A stretch of 64,000 nt of DNA from Schleiferilactobacillus perolens DSM 12744 (GCF_001435585.1 NZ_AZEC01000001.1:310001-374000), one strand, 5' to 3'; positions 33,129 to 46,119 are shown, counted from the stretch's first letter. Notes: a model not told the origin generated them from the sequence alone. Numbers and translations: made by a program.

Positions 33129-35912
33129 TCACAAGCCATCCGTTACTGACCACGTAATCGTCGTCTGATACGTATCCGGCGTAATTGCCTGTTGCGGTAC
33201 ATTCAACTGCACGCCCAACGATCCCCAATTCAGCTTCCGCGAGCCGTAAACCGATGACTGGGCCAGAATGTGGGTATCGCCATTGACCAATGCTAAGGTC
33301 GCTGCTCGGCCGGTGAAGCCAGTACTAATATCAGCACCCGCAGTCGCAAAAGTAATTTTTGCCCCGACCAAAGTGGCATGGCTAGATACCCCGCGCATCG
33401 GACCGGTGGCGGTGATGCTCACCTGCCAGCCACCGGTACTGGCCGGAATGCCGGTGTGCGGCCGAGTATCCGTCACCACAGCCTGGACACCGACCTGGGA
33501 GGGCAGCCACAAATTGCCCTGACTGGCCGCCGTGGCTGGTCGCTTGCCAAAATTAATATTCGGCGGTGTGATCGCCAGATATTTTTGCGTACTGGGTCGA
33601 TAGATATACGCAATCTGTTGCGGCGTGGCGCTCGTGGCATTGGCCTGGTAATAGAAAGTAGGCGCTGTGGCACCCTTGGCGTCGTGCCAGGTGCTGGTGG
33701 TACCGCTGCCGGTGAATTCGTAATATCCCAGATACGTGTAATCCGCCAATACAGTAGGTTGGGGCGCATTGGCGATGGGGTCCGCGAGCAGACCGGAAAG
33801 CGTACCGCCGGTAGTCCCGGTAATTTCCTGGGTGGGATGGCCTGTCAAAATTGGATCCATCGTCGTTGCCCCGGGACTAGTAATGTCCCAATAGTGGAAG
33901 AGCGCTTTGGCAGCCGGCTGAGCGTTACCAATGTGCGGCACAAAATTGCCGGGATCAAGATTAATATAGTCGGTGATAATCGGCGATTCTTTCAACTTTT
34001 CCGCGGCTAACGGCGCATCTAAGGTTCCCGGCACATAGTAATAAGAACCGTCCACTCGCTTACCCGCCGCATCGATCAATTCCGGTGATTGGTCATAAAT
34101 ATAAGCGCTATGACCCAAACTCATCCCGTTACTGTCCGCTGATACACCGGTGGGATAAAGCGTGGCGGGCAGGGTCCCTGAATAGTGAAGTGTGAAAGCC
34201 GTCGTGACGGTTTGTCCCCGGTCAATGGCCCCAAAATTGATTTTCAACTGGTTGCCAGCCTGACTGACATTGGGATTACTACCGGTTTTGAGCTGCAAAC
34301 TGCTGGGCAGTTGATCCAGAGCGTAAACGCCCATCCAAGTGGCCGGACCGGTCGCGGGATTCGTGATCGACGCAGTGACGTTCACATCGCCATTCGGCGG
34401 CAGTGCATAAGTCCCATTTCCCGCTGCCCCGGCATAACTGAGGGTCATCGTGGGAATATTGGTGGTCCGTCGATAAACATAAGTCACGATGGTCAATGAT
34501 GTGTACTTCGTCGGATCCACGGTGTAAGACCACTGGTCAATCGTCCGATCAAAGCCGTCCTTATTCGTGGCGATATTCACCCGTTTGGTGACGGGGTTGC
34601 CATTCGCATCGTACGTTGTGAACAGAATATGCGACAGCACCCCTTGAAAATTATTGTTGTCTATTGCGGACGTAATCTGCACTGGCGCGGTTGTTTTCTT
34701 CACCGTGGTCTGGGTAAAGGTCTGCGTGTCGGCCACCGACATGCCGTTGGTGGTGACTTTCCGGACCAACAACGTCGGATTTTCCGGCGTGAAATAGCCC
34801 CGCAGCCGTTGCACCGATTGTTCGGCGTAGCGCGCACCGGTGGAACCTTGGATCATGAAGGCGTAATACCGCTTCTGATTGATCAAGGCAATTTCTGGAG
34901 CCGTTAATGTACGCCGCCATGTCATCGTCCGGCGGGTATCGTGCAGGTCTGTTAATGTCACTGCGAGTTGATGCTGAGCGGCATTATACACAATATTTAA
35001 TCCGGCCCAATTACCACTTAATAAATTGACGGAAGTGGCAGCGGCGCCGTTCAGCGGCGTCTCGGAGACCGCTGACCCGGTATCGCTGGCTGTGTTGGTC
35101 AGATACCCGGTCCCATCGGTTTTGGTCAGCATGCCGTAAGGGCCCCATTGAGTCGTATTGTTTTGCGGAATGCGGTTGTCCACCTGCCCATCGATCCGAT
35201 TATCCCAAGTCGCATAAGCGTCCCCGTTGGCCGCATTGTCATGGCGGGGGTCCTTATAAAATGATCCGGAAATTGAACCGGTTCGCCCGACCGTTTGGGC
35301 ATCGTTGCCCCAGTTCCAATAGGAATCCAGCTTAAACCCGAACGCGTTCATCAAATCGGCAGTGCCCAGGTTGCCCCCAGCAGAGCCAATGGAATTAAGC
35401 GCTTGGGCAACAGTTTGGTTTGGTCCCAGTTCGTTGGCAGTATAGGTGGGATGCAAGGCAAACCCGATCCCATCGGCCATGGTCGCACTCGGACTATCCA
35501 CCGAGGCCTTCATCAAGACCTGCCAGTTAAAGGAAAAGTCCTGGGTCATATCGATCCGCGTATTCAGCGTGACCGCGCCTTTTTTGTACGCCAGTGCCGG
35601 GGTCAACCGGATTTGGCTCCAATTCCCGTCGGCATCGGTGTAGATCTTGGCGTCACCAGTGGGCGCAAAGAAATCTTGTGACTGATTGTCGCCAATATTG
35701 ACCTGATTACCGCTAGGTCCACTGGCGAGTAATTGCTGTGTGACTTGATTTGCCTGCAGTAACGGCGCCATGGCGTCCAATACGGTCGCCGCCTGGGCCG
35801 TATTCAGGCGCACCAAACACTTGATGACATAAAACGTGAAACACACGGTGACCATTAACGGCCACCGATTTTGAACGTCACGACGCCCCGTGACAACCCT
35901 TCTTTTTTCCAA
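33129..35912 (-). CDS. Secreted L-type lectin protein with C-terminal WxL-like domain
   Basis: A protein of about 927 residues. I prefer the TTG at 35912, which has GGGGGGA about 6 bases upstream; the first ATG frame (35981) starts in sequence unlike a signal peptide. The signal is MEKRRVVTGRRDVQNRWP-, a hydrophobic core and cleavage at TAQA/ATVLD. Next comes a bacterial L-type lectin domain (about 55-330: DFFAPTGDAKIY, ADGIGFALHP, NAFGFKLDSYWNWG, AGLNIVYNAAQHQLAVTLTD), then beta-rich linker repeats. The last about 190 residues have the WxL layout (INFGKRP, AVVTDTRP, GWQVSITATG, LNVPQQAITPDTYQTTITWS), but both signature motifs are W-x-V instead of W-x-L. It would attach non-covalently to the wall and bind glycans. 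It diverges from the large surface protein at 36220. Confidence 0.78.
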   Translation of the reverse strand: MEKRRVVTGRRDVQNRWPLMVTVCFTFYVIKCLVRLNTAQAATVLDAMAPLLQANQVTQQLLASGPSGNQVNIGDNQSQDFFAPTGDAKIYTDADGNWSQIRLTPALAYKKGAVTLNTRIDMTQDFSFNWQVLMKASVDSPSATMADGIGFALHPTYTANELGPNQTVAQALNSIGSAGGNLGTADLMNAFGFKLDSYWNWGNDAQTVGRTGSISGSFYKDPRHDNAANGDAYATWDNRIDGQVDNRIPQNNTTQWGPYGMLTKTDGTGYLTNTASDTGSAVSETPLNGAAATSVNLLSGNWAGLNIVYNAAQHQLAVTLTDLHDTRRTMTWRRTLTAPEIALINQKRYYAFMIQGSTGARYAEQSVQRLRGYFTPENPTLLVRKVTTNGMSVADTQTFTQTTVKKTTAPVQITSAIDNNNFQGVLSHILFTTYDANGNPVTKRVNIATNKDGFDRTIDQWSYTVDPTKYTSLTIVTYVYRRTTNIPTMTLSYAGAAGNGTYALPPNGDVNVTASITNPATGPATWMGVYALDQLPSSLQLKTGSNPNVSQAGNQLKINFGAIDRGQTVTTAFTLHYSGTLPATLYPTGVSADSNGMSLGHSAYIYDQSPELIDAAGKRVDGSYYYVPGTLDAPLAAEKLKESPIITDYINLDPGNFVPHIGNAQPAAKALFHYWDITSPGATTMDPILTGHPTQEITGTTGGTLSGLLADPIANAPQPTVLADYTYLGYYEFTGSGTTSTWHDAKGATAPTFYYQANATSATPQQIAYIYRPSTQKYLAITPPNINFGKRPATAASQGNLWLPSQVGVQAVVTDTRPHTGIPASTGGWQVSITATGPMRGVSSHATLVGAKITFATAGADISTGFTGRAATLALVNGDTHILAQSSVYGSRKLNWGSLGVQLNVPQQAITPDTYQTTITWSVTDGL

Positions 35913-36219
35913 AAGAATCCCCCCATATTGATGAGACTGGGACCCAAGATAATACTGCCCACAGTCGCATATGTGCATCATAAATTTACACGCGGCAATT
36001 TTAACACGCCAACTTTATTTTTGTATTCGATAAGCATCGTTCGGGTTTGAAAAAGTGGCACCGTTTCCCACTTTTTACTGGATTGTGACGGAATGGCCGA
36101 CAACCTTTTACATGGGTCCCGTACACTAAAAAAGGCTTGTTGTGCCGCCGGTCGGGGTCCGGGGAGATTGCTGGTGGTGGGAATTGGCCTAAACCTATTC
36201 AAGGGAGCAAAAATTTCTG
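35913..36219. other. Divergent intergenic region between two surface-protein genes
   Basis: About 307 bases. The only promoter-like element is TACACT at 36122-36127 on the + strand, without a good -35. The right end is G-rich (GGTCGGGGTCCGGGGAG) just before the AAGGGAG ribosome site of the 36220 gene. No gene, terminator or cre was seen. Confidence 0.4.
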
Positions 36220-39200
36220 ATGGGAAATAGAGTCCAGAAGATTGGTTCGATTGTCCTCGCCGCGTGTCTCACAGTGGGACAAGCAAGTTTGGCAGCGCCG
36301 GCTTTTTCCACGGCCCAGGCGGCCGCTCAAACGGCCACGACACCCGCTGCACCGGTCATGAAGTCGATTACTAGCGATACCCAGGATCAATTGGCATCCG
36401 GCGTGACCGAACGGCATGTGGTCTATAACGATGCCAAAGGAGCCCGCACTAATTTCTTTTCTGTCTCAGTCGATCTCCATAATAAGAACACCCAGCTGGT
36501 GGCCGGGACGCCCAATGACGGTACGAGTTTCGGCTTGCAATCCGTCCGGGCAGAAGCCAATGCGGCGATTGCCAAAGGCCGCAAAGTGGTGGCCGGGGTC
36601 AATGCCGATTTCTTCAACATGAGCACCGGTGAACCCCAAGGCAATGTCGTCAAGGATGGGGTACAGATTCATGCGGCCACCAGTCTTGATGAATCTTTCT
36701 TTGGGGTGAAAAAGGACGGCACGGCGGTCATCGGCACGCAGGCCCAATACACGCAACTCAAGGGTCAGCTCCAACAGGCCCTGGGCGCGCAAAACATGCT
36801 GGTGCAAAATGGCGCCATTAAAGACACCACCGCGATCAGTACCGATAATGCGGCCCGGACCGCTGTCGGTATCAAGGCCGACGGGTCCGTTTTCTTCGTC
36901 ACGATTGACGGACAGCAAGCACCGTTTTCCAGTGGAATATCCATGAGCAACTTGGCGGAGCTGATGAAGGAACAGGGTGCAGTCAATGCCGTGGATCTGG
37001 ATGGCGGCGGTTCGACGACGTATGTCTCCCGGACACTGGGGACGGATACCCTGTCTTTGAAAAATAGTCCCTCCGACGGCAACGAGCGGGACGTGGCGAA
37101 TTCCTGGCTGATTGTTTCGAATGAAGCGGCTACCCACCAGTTCACGAGTGCCACCGTTTCCCCGGCCAATCAAGTCTACACGCCCCAGTCCAGTGTGACG
37201 TTCACGGCCAAGGGAGTGGATGCCGCCGGTTACTCGGCGCCGCTACCCACCAGCGGCTTGACCTGGAGCCTGGCCGATGCCGCCATGGGCAGTATTAATC
37301 CCACTACTGGGGTGTTCCAAGGCAATGGGAAAGCCGGGCAAGTGAAGGCTAACCTTTCTTTCAATGGGAAAGTTGTCGGCAGCAGTACCATTGACCTGGA
37401 ATATCCAGACACCTTCGCGACCACCAATACCGATCAAACGTTGGAACCTGGCGCAGTCACTGACTTGGGTATCACGGCGTCCTATAAAGGGCAAACCGTC
37501 CAATATGGACCCAAGGATCTGACCTGGACCATTGCCAAGGACCTCGGCACCGTGGACGCGGCCAACAAGTTCCATGCGACGACGGGTAAAACTCACGGTA
37601 CGATTGATGTGCAGTTCAACCACACCAAGCTGGCCGTGCACCTCAACGTCACGGTGGGCCAAGATCCCGTCGTCGTGGAAGATGCCGAGAATCTCACAGA
37701 TAAAAAGGCACTGGATAAATATTGGACCAGCAGCGCCGGTTCCCGAGGCGAAACAGTCTCCTTGGATACCAGCACTGCGCCGGATTCGCCGGTCCGGTTT
37801 GGCCAGCACGCGGTGAAAATGAACTTTGACTTCACCACTGGGCAAAAGAGCAGCACGTTGATTACTTATGCGGGGCCAAACGATACAAAGTACGCCCCGG
37901 GGACCCCGGATTCGGTGGGTGTGTGGGTCTATGGCACGCCGGAGTCCCAAGGTCTGCAGTTATGGTCCGGGTTAGAGGATGCGAACGGCGTCGGCTTTGG
38001 CATTTACCTGCCGACGCAACCCGGCCAGAGCGGGTCCATTGGGGCAATCAATTGGCTTGGTTGGAAATATGTGTCTTTCCCGATTCCCGAGGGACACAAA
38101 GCACCCTATAAATTGATGTCCGGCGGGTACGCACTAAGCGTGATGTGTCTGAAGTCCGGACTGCTCAACGGTGATCCCATGACGAAAGGCAGCATTTACC
38201 TCGACAATTTCCGCTTTGTCTATACCAAGGAACTGACCGATGACACGAAGTCGCCGATCGTGGACCGTATTAATGTCGCCAACCAGACCTACACCAACAG
38301 CCAGGTGAATATCACCACGGCGATCCATGACGACACCAGCGATCCCCATGCCAGCGGCATCAACTGGGACAAGAATCGCATTTGGGTCGACGGGACGGAA
38401 TATACCAATGCGAAAGGTCACTATTCTTACGATAAAGATGGCACCTTCACATTGTCCGGTTATCAATGGGCCGATGGCGTGCATCATGTCAAAGTCGCCG
38501 TGCAAGATAATTTTGGTAATGAAACCGATCAAGATGCGTACTTTACGGTAAAAACTGGGAACGGTACAAGCCTGGGCCTGGCCGGTCAAGGAAGCAATGC
38601 ACCGCTGGGCGGCACCTATCAGATGAATCTGACGGCGGATAACGTGGCCAATGTGAAAGAGGCGACCGCCACTATCAACTTGGGGCAAGGCTTCCCGGTG
38701 AAAAAGGTCATCTTTGCTAAGAGCGCGGCCGGCAGTACGTATCAATACAACAAAGACACAGGTGACCTGACGCTGACCATCCAGAATCAAGGCGGCGCCA
38801 AACAGGCCGATACACTGGCCCAGATTCAGGTGAGTGTGCCGGAAACGACACCTGCCGGAACCAAGTTTACCGATAGTTTGACAAAAGGCACCGCCACCTT
38901 TGCCGACGGCACCACTGGCACCTTTGCGGCTAATCCAGGCAGCGTGCCAGTCCAGGCCGCATATCAAGTCAGTCCCAAACAATTGGTGGTTGGCGCCAAA
39001 GGGACGGTCCAAGTCCTGACTGCCGCGGGTCAACCGGTTGAGGGTGCCACAGTCACAATGACCAGTGCTGCCGGCAAAGCGATCGTGTTAGGTAAGACAG
39101 ATGCTAAAGGTGAACTGGCCAGTGAAGACCTCACTAAGAGTGTCCAGAAATACAGTTTGCAGGCGAGCAGGGACGACAATTACAGCTTCCCTGTCGATGC

Positions 39201-40602
39201 GCAATCCTATACCGCGCAAAAGACCGCTATGCCGGTGAATTTGCTGGCCGGATCGACCCAAGATCCGACCACTGAGAAGACTATTACTTGGATGACCAAC
39301 CCACTGAAGGGTGAAAATAAAGCGATCATGCAAGTGGCGGTTAAGCCGGCTGCAGCCGCCAATGCGTTGCCAGAGTTCAAGGATTACACCGGCAAGCGCC
39401 AATTACTCACTTACAGCGAGGACGGCAGTGCTGTAGAGCTCAGCAGTGTCACCGCAACGGGCTTGACGCCGGGCACCACTTATCTTTATCGGGTGGGCGA
39501 TGGTAAAAATTGGTCGGACACCCGCACCTTTACGACTTTGACCGATAGTGATCACTTGACGTTCAACATTTTCGGCGACACCCAAGTCACCGATCCTACC
39601 GGGTTGGATGATTTCAGCAAGATTTTGACCCGGATTGAAAATGATCCAGTGAAATCCGCCTTTGCCATCCATGTCGGTGACTGGGATGATGACCAGACCG
39701 TCTTCAACGAAGCCGATATCACGGCTGCCATGTTCAACCAGCACCCGGATTTTGACTCGGAAGATATGATTCACGTTCTTGGCAACCACGAATACATGGG
39801 CGACGACGGTACCAAGTCTGCCGCCATGCTGGGCTTGCCCGATACCAACGGTCCAGAAGCGAACAAGACCGGTACCTATTCCGTCGACTACGGCAACTTG
39901 CACATTGTGTCGCTCGGTTGGACGGATAATAAAGACGAGATGCAAAAGGAAATGGACTGGCTGCGGCAAGATGTCAAGAAGTCTCACCAGACTTGGAAGA
40001 TCATCGTGACCCACCAACCCGCTTACAACAAGAACCCGGCCGATGCCCAATCCATGCTGTTCCACGACATGCTGGTGCCGGTGTGTGACGAACTCGGGAT
40101 TGATGTGGTCTTCAATGGTCACGACCACTCTTATGGCCGGACGTATCCGTTGGTGGCGAATAAAAAGAATCTCAAGGGCACGGTCTACATTGCCGCTGGG
40201 CACACCGGTGACAAGACTTATGATATTAAGCCCAATGACCCGGATGCCTTTGCAGTAGTACAGAAGGACAAGAATGAAAAGGTCTATCTCACCATTCACA
40301 TGAACGGCAACAAGATGGAAATTCTGGCGCAGCACCCAGATGGCAGTTTGGTGGATAAAACCGAATTGACCGCCCATCAGCAGGCCACAACACCCACGAC
40401 GCCCACGACTCCGACCACACCGACAACGCCAACCGTGGACAAATCTGCGTTGACTAAGGCAGTGAGAGCCGCGCAAGCCGTGCAGCTGGCAGACTACAGT
40501 AGCCTTGGCCAAGCAGATTTCAAACAGGCGTTGACCAAAGCTGAAGCAGTACTTGCGGATGCCCAATGCCACCGCGACAGATGTGGCGACAGCGTTGACT
40601 AA
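36220..40602 (+). CDS. Giant secreted protein: NAGPA phosphodiester glycosidase plus metallophosphatase domains, frameshifted before its anchor
   Basis: Translated as 1460 residues. A signal peptide (1-about 34, AQA/AAQ) is followed by an N-acetylglucosamine-1-phosphodiester alpha-N-acetylglucosaminidase (NAGPA) domain (about 60-300; VVAGVNADFFNMSTGEPQG, VDLDGGGSTTYV), two Ig-like domains, a carbohydrate-binding jelly roll (about 490-670), a further Ig and a cohesin-like domain (about 785-930), and a purple-acid-phosphatase-type unit: FN3-like (about 1020-1110) plus calcineurin-like metallophosphatase with IFGDTQ, HVGDWDDD, LGNHEYMG, VTHQP and NGHDHSYGR. A TPTTPT repeat then leads to a FIVAR-like helical domain, where the frame is lost at CCC (40562-40564) and the product ends with 11 foreign residues. 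The natural continuation to LPQTG lies in another frame. Likely substrates are phosphodiester-linked glycans or teichoic-acid-like polymers (inference). Confidence 0.85.
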   Translation: MGNRVQKIGSIVLAACLTVGQASLAAPAFSTAQAAAQTATTPAAPVMKSITSDTQDQLASGVTERHVVYNDAKGARTNFFSVSVDLHNKNTQLVAGTPNDGTSFGLQSVRAEANAAIAKGRKVVAGVNADFFNMSTGEPQGNVVKDGVQIHAATSLDESFFGVKKDGTAVIGTQAQYTQLKGQLQQALGAQNMLVQNGAIKDTTAISTDNAARTAVGIKADGSVFFVTIDGQQAPFSSGISMSNLAELMKEQGAVNAVDLDGGGSTTYVSRTLGTDTLSLKNSPSDGNERDVANSWLIVSNEAATHQFTSATVSPANQVYTPQSSVTFTAKGVDAAGYSAPLPTSGLTWSLADAAMGSINPTTGVFQGNGKAGQVKANLSFNGKVVGSSTIDLEYPDTFATTNTDQTLEPGAVTDLGITASYKGQTVQYGPKDLTWTIAKDLGTVDAANKFHATTGKTHGTIDVQFNHTKLAVHLNVTVGQDPVVVEDAENLTDKKALDKYWTSSAGSRGETVSLDTSTAPDSPVRFGQHAVKMNFDFTTGQKSSTLITYAGPNDTKYAPGTPDSVGVWVYGTPESQGLQLWSGLEDANGVGFGIYLPTQPGQSGSIGAINWLGWKYVSFPIPEGHKAPYKLMSGGYALSVMCLKSGLLNGDPMTKGSIYLDNFRFVYTKELTDDTKSPIVDRINVANQTYTNSQVNITTAIHDDTSDPHASGINWDKNRIWVDGTEYTNAKGHYSYDKDGTFTLSGYQWADGVHHVKVAVQDNFGNETDQDAYFTVKTGNGTSLGLAGQGSNAPLGGTYQMNLTADNVANVKEATATINLGQGFPVKKVIFAKSAAGSTYQYNKDTGDLTLTIQNQGGAKQADTLAQIQVSVPETTPAGTKFTDSLTKGTATFADGTTGTFAANPGSVPVQAAYQVSPKQLVVGAKGTVQVLTAAGQPVEGATVTMTSAAGKAIVLGKTDAKGELASEDLTKSVQKYSLQASRDDNYSFPVDAQSYTAQKTAMPVNLLAGSTQDPTTEKTITWMTNPLKGENKAIMQVAVKPAAAANALPEFKDYTGKRQLLTYSEDGSAVELSSVTATGLTPGTTYLYRVGDGKNWSDTRTFTTLTDSDHLTFNIFGDTQVTDPTGLDDFSKILTRIENDPVKSAFAIHVGDWDDDQTVFNEADITAAMFNQHPDFDSEDMIHVLGNHEYMGDDGTKSAAMLGLPDTNGPEANKTGTYSVDYGNLHIVSLGWTDNKDEMQKEMDWLRQDVKKSHQTWKIIVTHQPAYNKNPADAQSMLFHDMLVPVCDELGIDVVFNGHDHSYGRTYPLVANKKNLKGTVYIAAGHTGDKTYDIKPNDPDAFAVVQKDKNEKVYLTIHMNGNKMEILAQHPDGSLVDKTELTAHQQATTPTTPTTPTTPTTPTVDKSALTKAVRAAQAVQLADYSSLGQADFKQALTKAEAVLADAQCHRDRCGDSVD

Positions 40603-41149
40603 TCTGACTAAAGCCCAGGCAGCACTGCAAAAAGTTCCAGACAAGACCGCTCTGGCTGCCACAGTGAAGAAGGCCCAAGCCATTGATCTCAAGAAGTATG
40701 AGACTGCCGGTCAAGCAGCGTTCCAGACGAAGTTACAGTCCGCCCAAAAAATGCTGGCAGATGGCGCGTTGACCCAGGCCGACCAAGGCCATGTCGATGC
40801 GCTGAACAAAGATTTGACCCAAGCGATGGCGGCTTTGAAGCCACTATCCAGCAGCTCCAGCTCAAGCAGTTCCAGCAGTGCTAGTAGTGCCAGTTCAAGT
40901 CAGTCTGGTGCGGGCAGCGCTAGCACCAGCAGCACCAAAACCGACAGCGGTGCCGCAGCCAGCAGTCGCGGTACCACTTCTGGGACCACCACAGGCGCAT
41001 CATCGTCATCGGCCAAGCCGAAGACTGGTACTTTACCCCAAACTGGTGAAGCAGTCAGCCACGACGCCATGTTGATTGGCGGATTGATGATCCTGTTTGG
41101 CCTCACCGTTTACGACATTATGCGGCGCAAGAAGTTACCGAAGCATTAA
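40565..41149 (+). pseudogene. Out-of-frame C-terminal part of the 36220 surface protein with LPxTG anchor
   Basis: The upstream frame reads ...AVLADA then CHRDRC; deleting one C of GCCC gives AVLADANATATDVATALT, the natural continuation of the FIVAR-like repeat. This frame holds a second FIVAR-like helix pair (TALAATVKKAQAIDLKKYET), a long serine-rich wall-spanning stretch, and the sortase signal LPQTGE, a hydrophobic segment and the RRKKLPKH tail. If the frameshift is real, the enzyme is released rather than anchored. Confidence 0.85.
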
Positions 41150-41161
41150 ACTAAATGCAGA

Positions 41162-41212
41162 AATAAAAACCCATTCCAAATGCCAATTAAGGTGTTTGGA
41201 ATGGGTTTATTT
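41162..41212. terminator. Terminator after the surface-protein gene, probably bidirectional
   Basis: AAACCCATTCCAAA pairs with TTTGGAATGGGTTT (14 bp), loop TGCCAATTAAGGTG; A/T runs on both sides. The converging GH1 gene ends at 41232. Confidence 0.88.
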
Positions 41213-41231
41213 GTCACTCAAAAATATTATT

Positions 41232-44739
<3,508 letters not shown>

Positions 44740-44765
44740 AATTCTCATTCCTTTCGATTAATTCC

Positions 44766-44828
44766 ATAAAAATAGCCAAGGCGATTCGCCTCCTAAAATT
44801 GGAATTTCAGAGGGAACCGACTTGGCTA
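44766..44828 (-). terminator. Terminator in the licT-bglP intergenic region
   Basis: On the minus strand TAGCCAAG (44828-44821) pairs with CTTGGCTA (44780-44773), with an inner GGCGAATCGCC hairpin, followed by TTTTTAT. It is placed where LicT-type antitermination would act on bglP. A GTGTG...CACAC hairpin just upstream could be the RNA target, but I do not see a clear consensus. Confidence 0.65.
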
Positions 44829-44868
44829 ATGCGAGTGTGATACTCTAACACACCAATTGTGTCGATGA

Positions 44869-45729
44869 TTAACGATGCGTAACACGCCAAACGTGTAAAG
44901 TGAGATACACTTTTTCGTTCAGTGATAACTGCCAATGCTGTTGGACGGCCAGATAATGCTCAATTCGTTCGACCGTGACATACGCATCATGGTATTTAGT
45001 TTGAATCAATTGGACGATCGCCGGGTCCAGTTCTGGCTCTGGATCAGTATTGGTCAATCCGTTCAGCCGGCGAATAATAAATGATTGCAGATGAGCAATG
45101 AACCGGTTGTAGCTGAAGGATGACACATCCAATGCTTGACCGTGGGCAAATTGGACAATGGCGACAATACCGGCGATCAGTTGCGTCATCAGCATGGTAT
45201 CTTGCACATGAGTCTGCTTATTTTCAGCATTGACGATGTGCAAAACGATGGCTGGGATCTCCGCCTTGGTGAACGCAGGCTGCTTGATGTAATCATCCTG
45301 GATCAATTGGTACAACTTAGTGGCCAACTCGTATTCAGGCGGATAAAGCTGTTTAATCATCCAGGTCGTGCCATTGTCGGTCAGTACCAGGCCCTGTTGC
45401 AGCCGCTTGAGCACCAAATCCATGTGATCAATGAGGCCAAGGTACTGGGTGCGGGTAAATGAGACAGGCAAGGCCGCCTCGCTATCTTTGACAATTTGCT
45501 CAGTGATTTCCACCGCTTGTGGTGCGAAGTGTGCCAGCTCATTAAGTTCTGTGTGGTTTGCCGCATCTGTGACGAAGCGGCGTTGAATCTTATCTGCGGA
45601 AATCTCTTCGCCACACTTCTTGCCAAACCCGACACCTTTGCCAATGACCACATACTCTTGACCGGTTTCGTCCTTGGTTAAAGCGCCATTGTTGCCGAGA
45701 CTTTTAACGAAAAACACGCACTCACCCAT
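44869..45729 (-). CDS. licT: BglG/LicT-family transcription antiterminator
   Basis: A 286-residue protein: an N-terminal RNA-binding CAT domain (about 1-60; VKSLGNNGALTKDETGQEYV, VIGKGVGFGKK), PRD1 (about 70-170, conserved His in LGLIDHMD) and PRD2 (about 180-286, His in VLHIVNAEN and LTLHVWRV). It binds a hairpin in the mRNA leader and prevents terminator formation when beta-glucosides are transported. It heads the licT-bglP-bglA operon. The ATG lies after AAAGGGATGG. A leader with an RNA target overlapping a terminator lies directly upstream, so it likely controls its own transcription. Confidence 0.92.
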   Translation of the reverse strand: MGECVFFVKSLGNNGALTKDETGQEYVVIGKGVGFGKKCGEEISADKIQRRFVTDAANHTELNELAHFAPQAVEITEQIVKDSEAALPVSFTRTQYLGLIDHMDLVLKRLQQGLVLTDNGTTWMIKQLYPPEYELATKLYQLIQDDYIKQPAFTKAEIPAIVLHIVNAENKQTHVQDTMLMTQLIAGIVAIVQFAHGQALDVSSFSYNRFIAHLQSFIIRRLNGLTNTDPEPELDPAIVQLIQTKYHDAYVTVERIEHYLAVQQHWQLSLNEKVYLTLHVWRVTHR

Positions 45730-45735
45730 CCCTTT

Positions 45736-45834
45736 AAAAACGAAAACCCACAGTACGACCGATGCAAAGCAAACAATGCTTTGGTGGCCTGTGCTGTGGG
45801 CTGATGCCTGAACCTAATCAGTAACACGTCCAAT
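45736..45834 (-). promoter_or_regulatory. RAT/terminator antitermination leader upstream of licT
   Basis: On the minus strand GTGTTACTGATTAGGTTCAGGC (ending near 45805; consensus-like GTTACTG...GCAGGC) forms the probable ribonucleic antiterminator. Its 3' part touches a terminator, CCCACAG (45800-45794) with CTGTGGG (45754-45748), followed by TTTTCGTTTTT. The overlap makes the two folds exclusive, as in licT/bgl leaders. Confidence 0.78.
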
Positions 45835-45848
45835 TGATTACGGTTTCA

Positions 45849-45878
45849 ATCCTAACCGATGTAAGCAAGCGCTGTCAA
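45849..45878 (-). promoter_or_regulatory. Promoter of the licT-bglP-bglA operon
   Basis: Minus strand TTGACA (45878-45873), an 18-base spacer, TAGGAT (45854-45849). The spacer contains AGCGCTTGCTTACA, which has cre features but falls below my threshold. Confidence 0.7.
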
Positions 45879-46036
45879 GGATAAATTTCAAAAAAATTCG
45901 ATAAGTATTGCTGCTGGAAATGAGTCAAAACATAAAACCATAGGTATAGAGCCTGATGGTACGCAGGTTTAAAGCACTCAGCTGACCGATAATTTAAGAT
46001 CTCAAAATTGATCGGAAATTAAGGGCAAAAATAAGG

Positions 46037-46065
46037 TTGACGAGTGCTTTGCAAACGGTTACGTT
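46037..46065 (+). promoter_or_regulatory. Promoter and cre of the orphan EIIC at 46120
   Basis: TTGACG (46037-46042), a 17-base spacer, TACGTT (46060-46065). TGCAAACGGTTACG (46050-46063; 12 of 14 cre positions) overlaps the spacer and -10, so CcpA binding would block the promoter. Confidence 0.65.
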
Positions 46066-46119
46066 AAATAGTGAGCAATACTTTTATATCAAAAAAGAGT
46101 TGTGAAAGGGGAGAATTTC

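Noticed and set aside
40380-40436. Short ACGCCCACGACTCCGACC-type tandem repeats, considered as a CRISPR or mobile repeat
   Set aside because: They encode a Thr-Pro linker in a surface protein; the units are 12 bases without spacers.
39403-40692. 429-codon minus-strand frame opposite the large surface protein
   Set aside because: It mirrors the codon structure of the real gene in a GC-rich region; there is no ribosome site and no recognisable protein pattern.
45855-45880. cre-like sequence TGTAAGCAAGCGCTGTCA in front of licT
   Set aside because: Both halves exist but the spacing is four bases too long for a cre, giving about 10 of 14 matches in any register.
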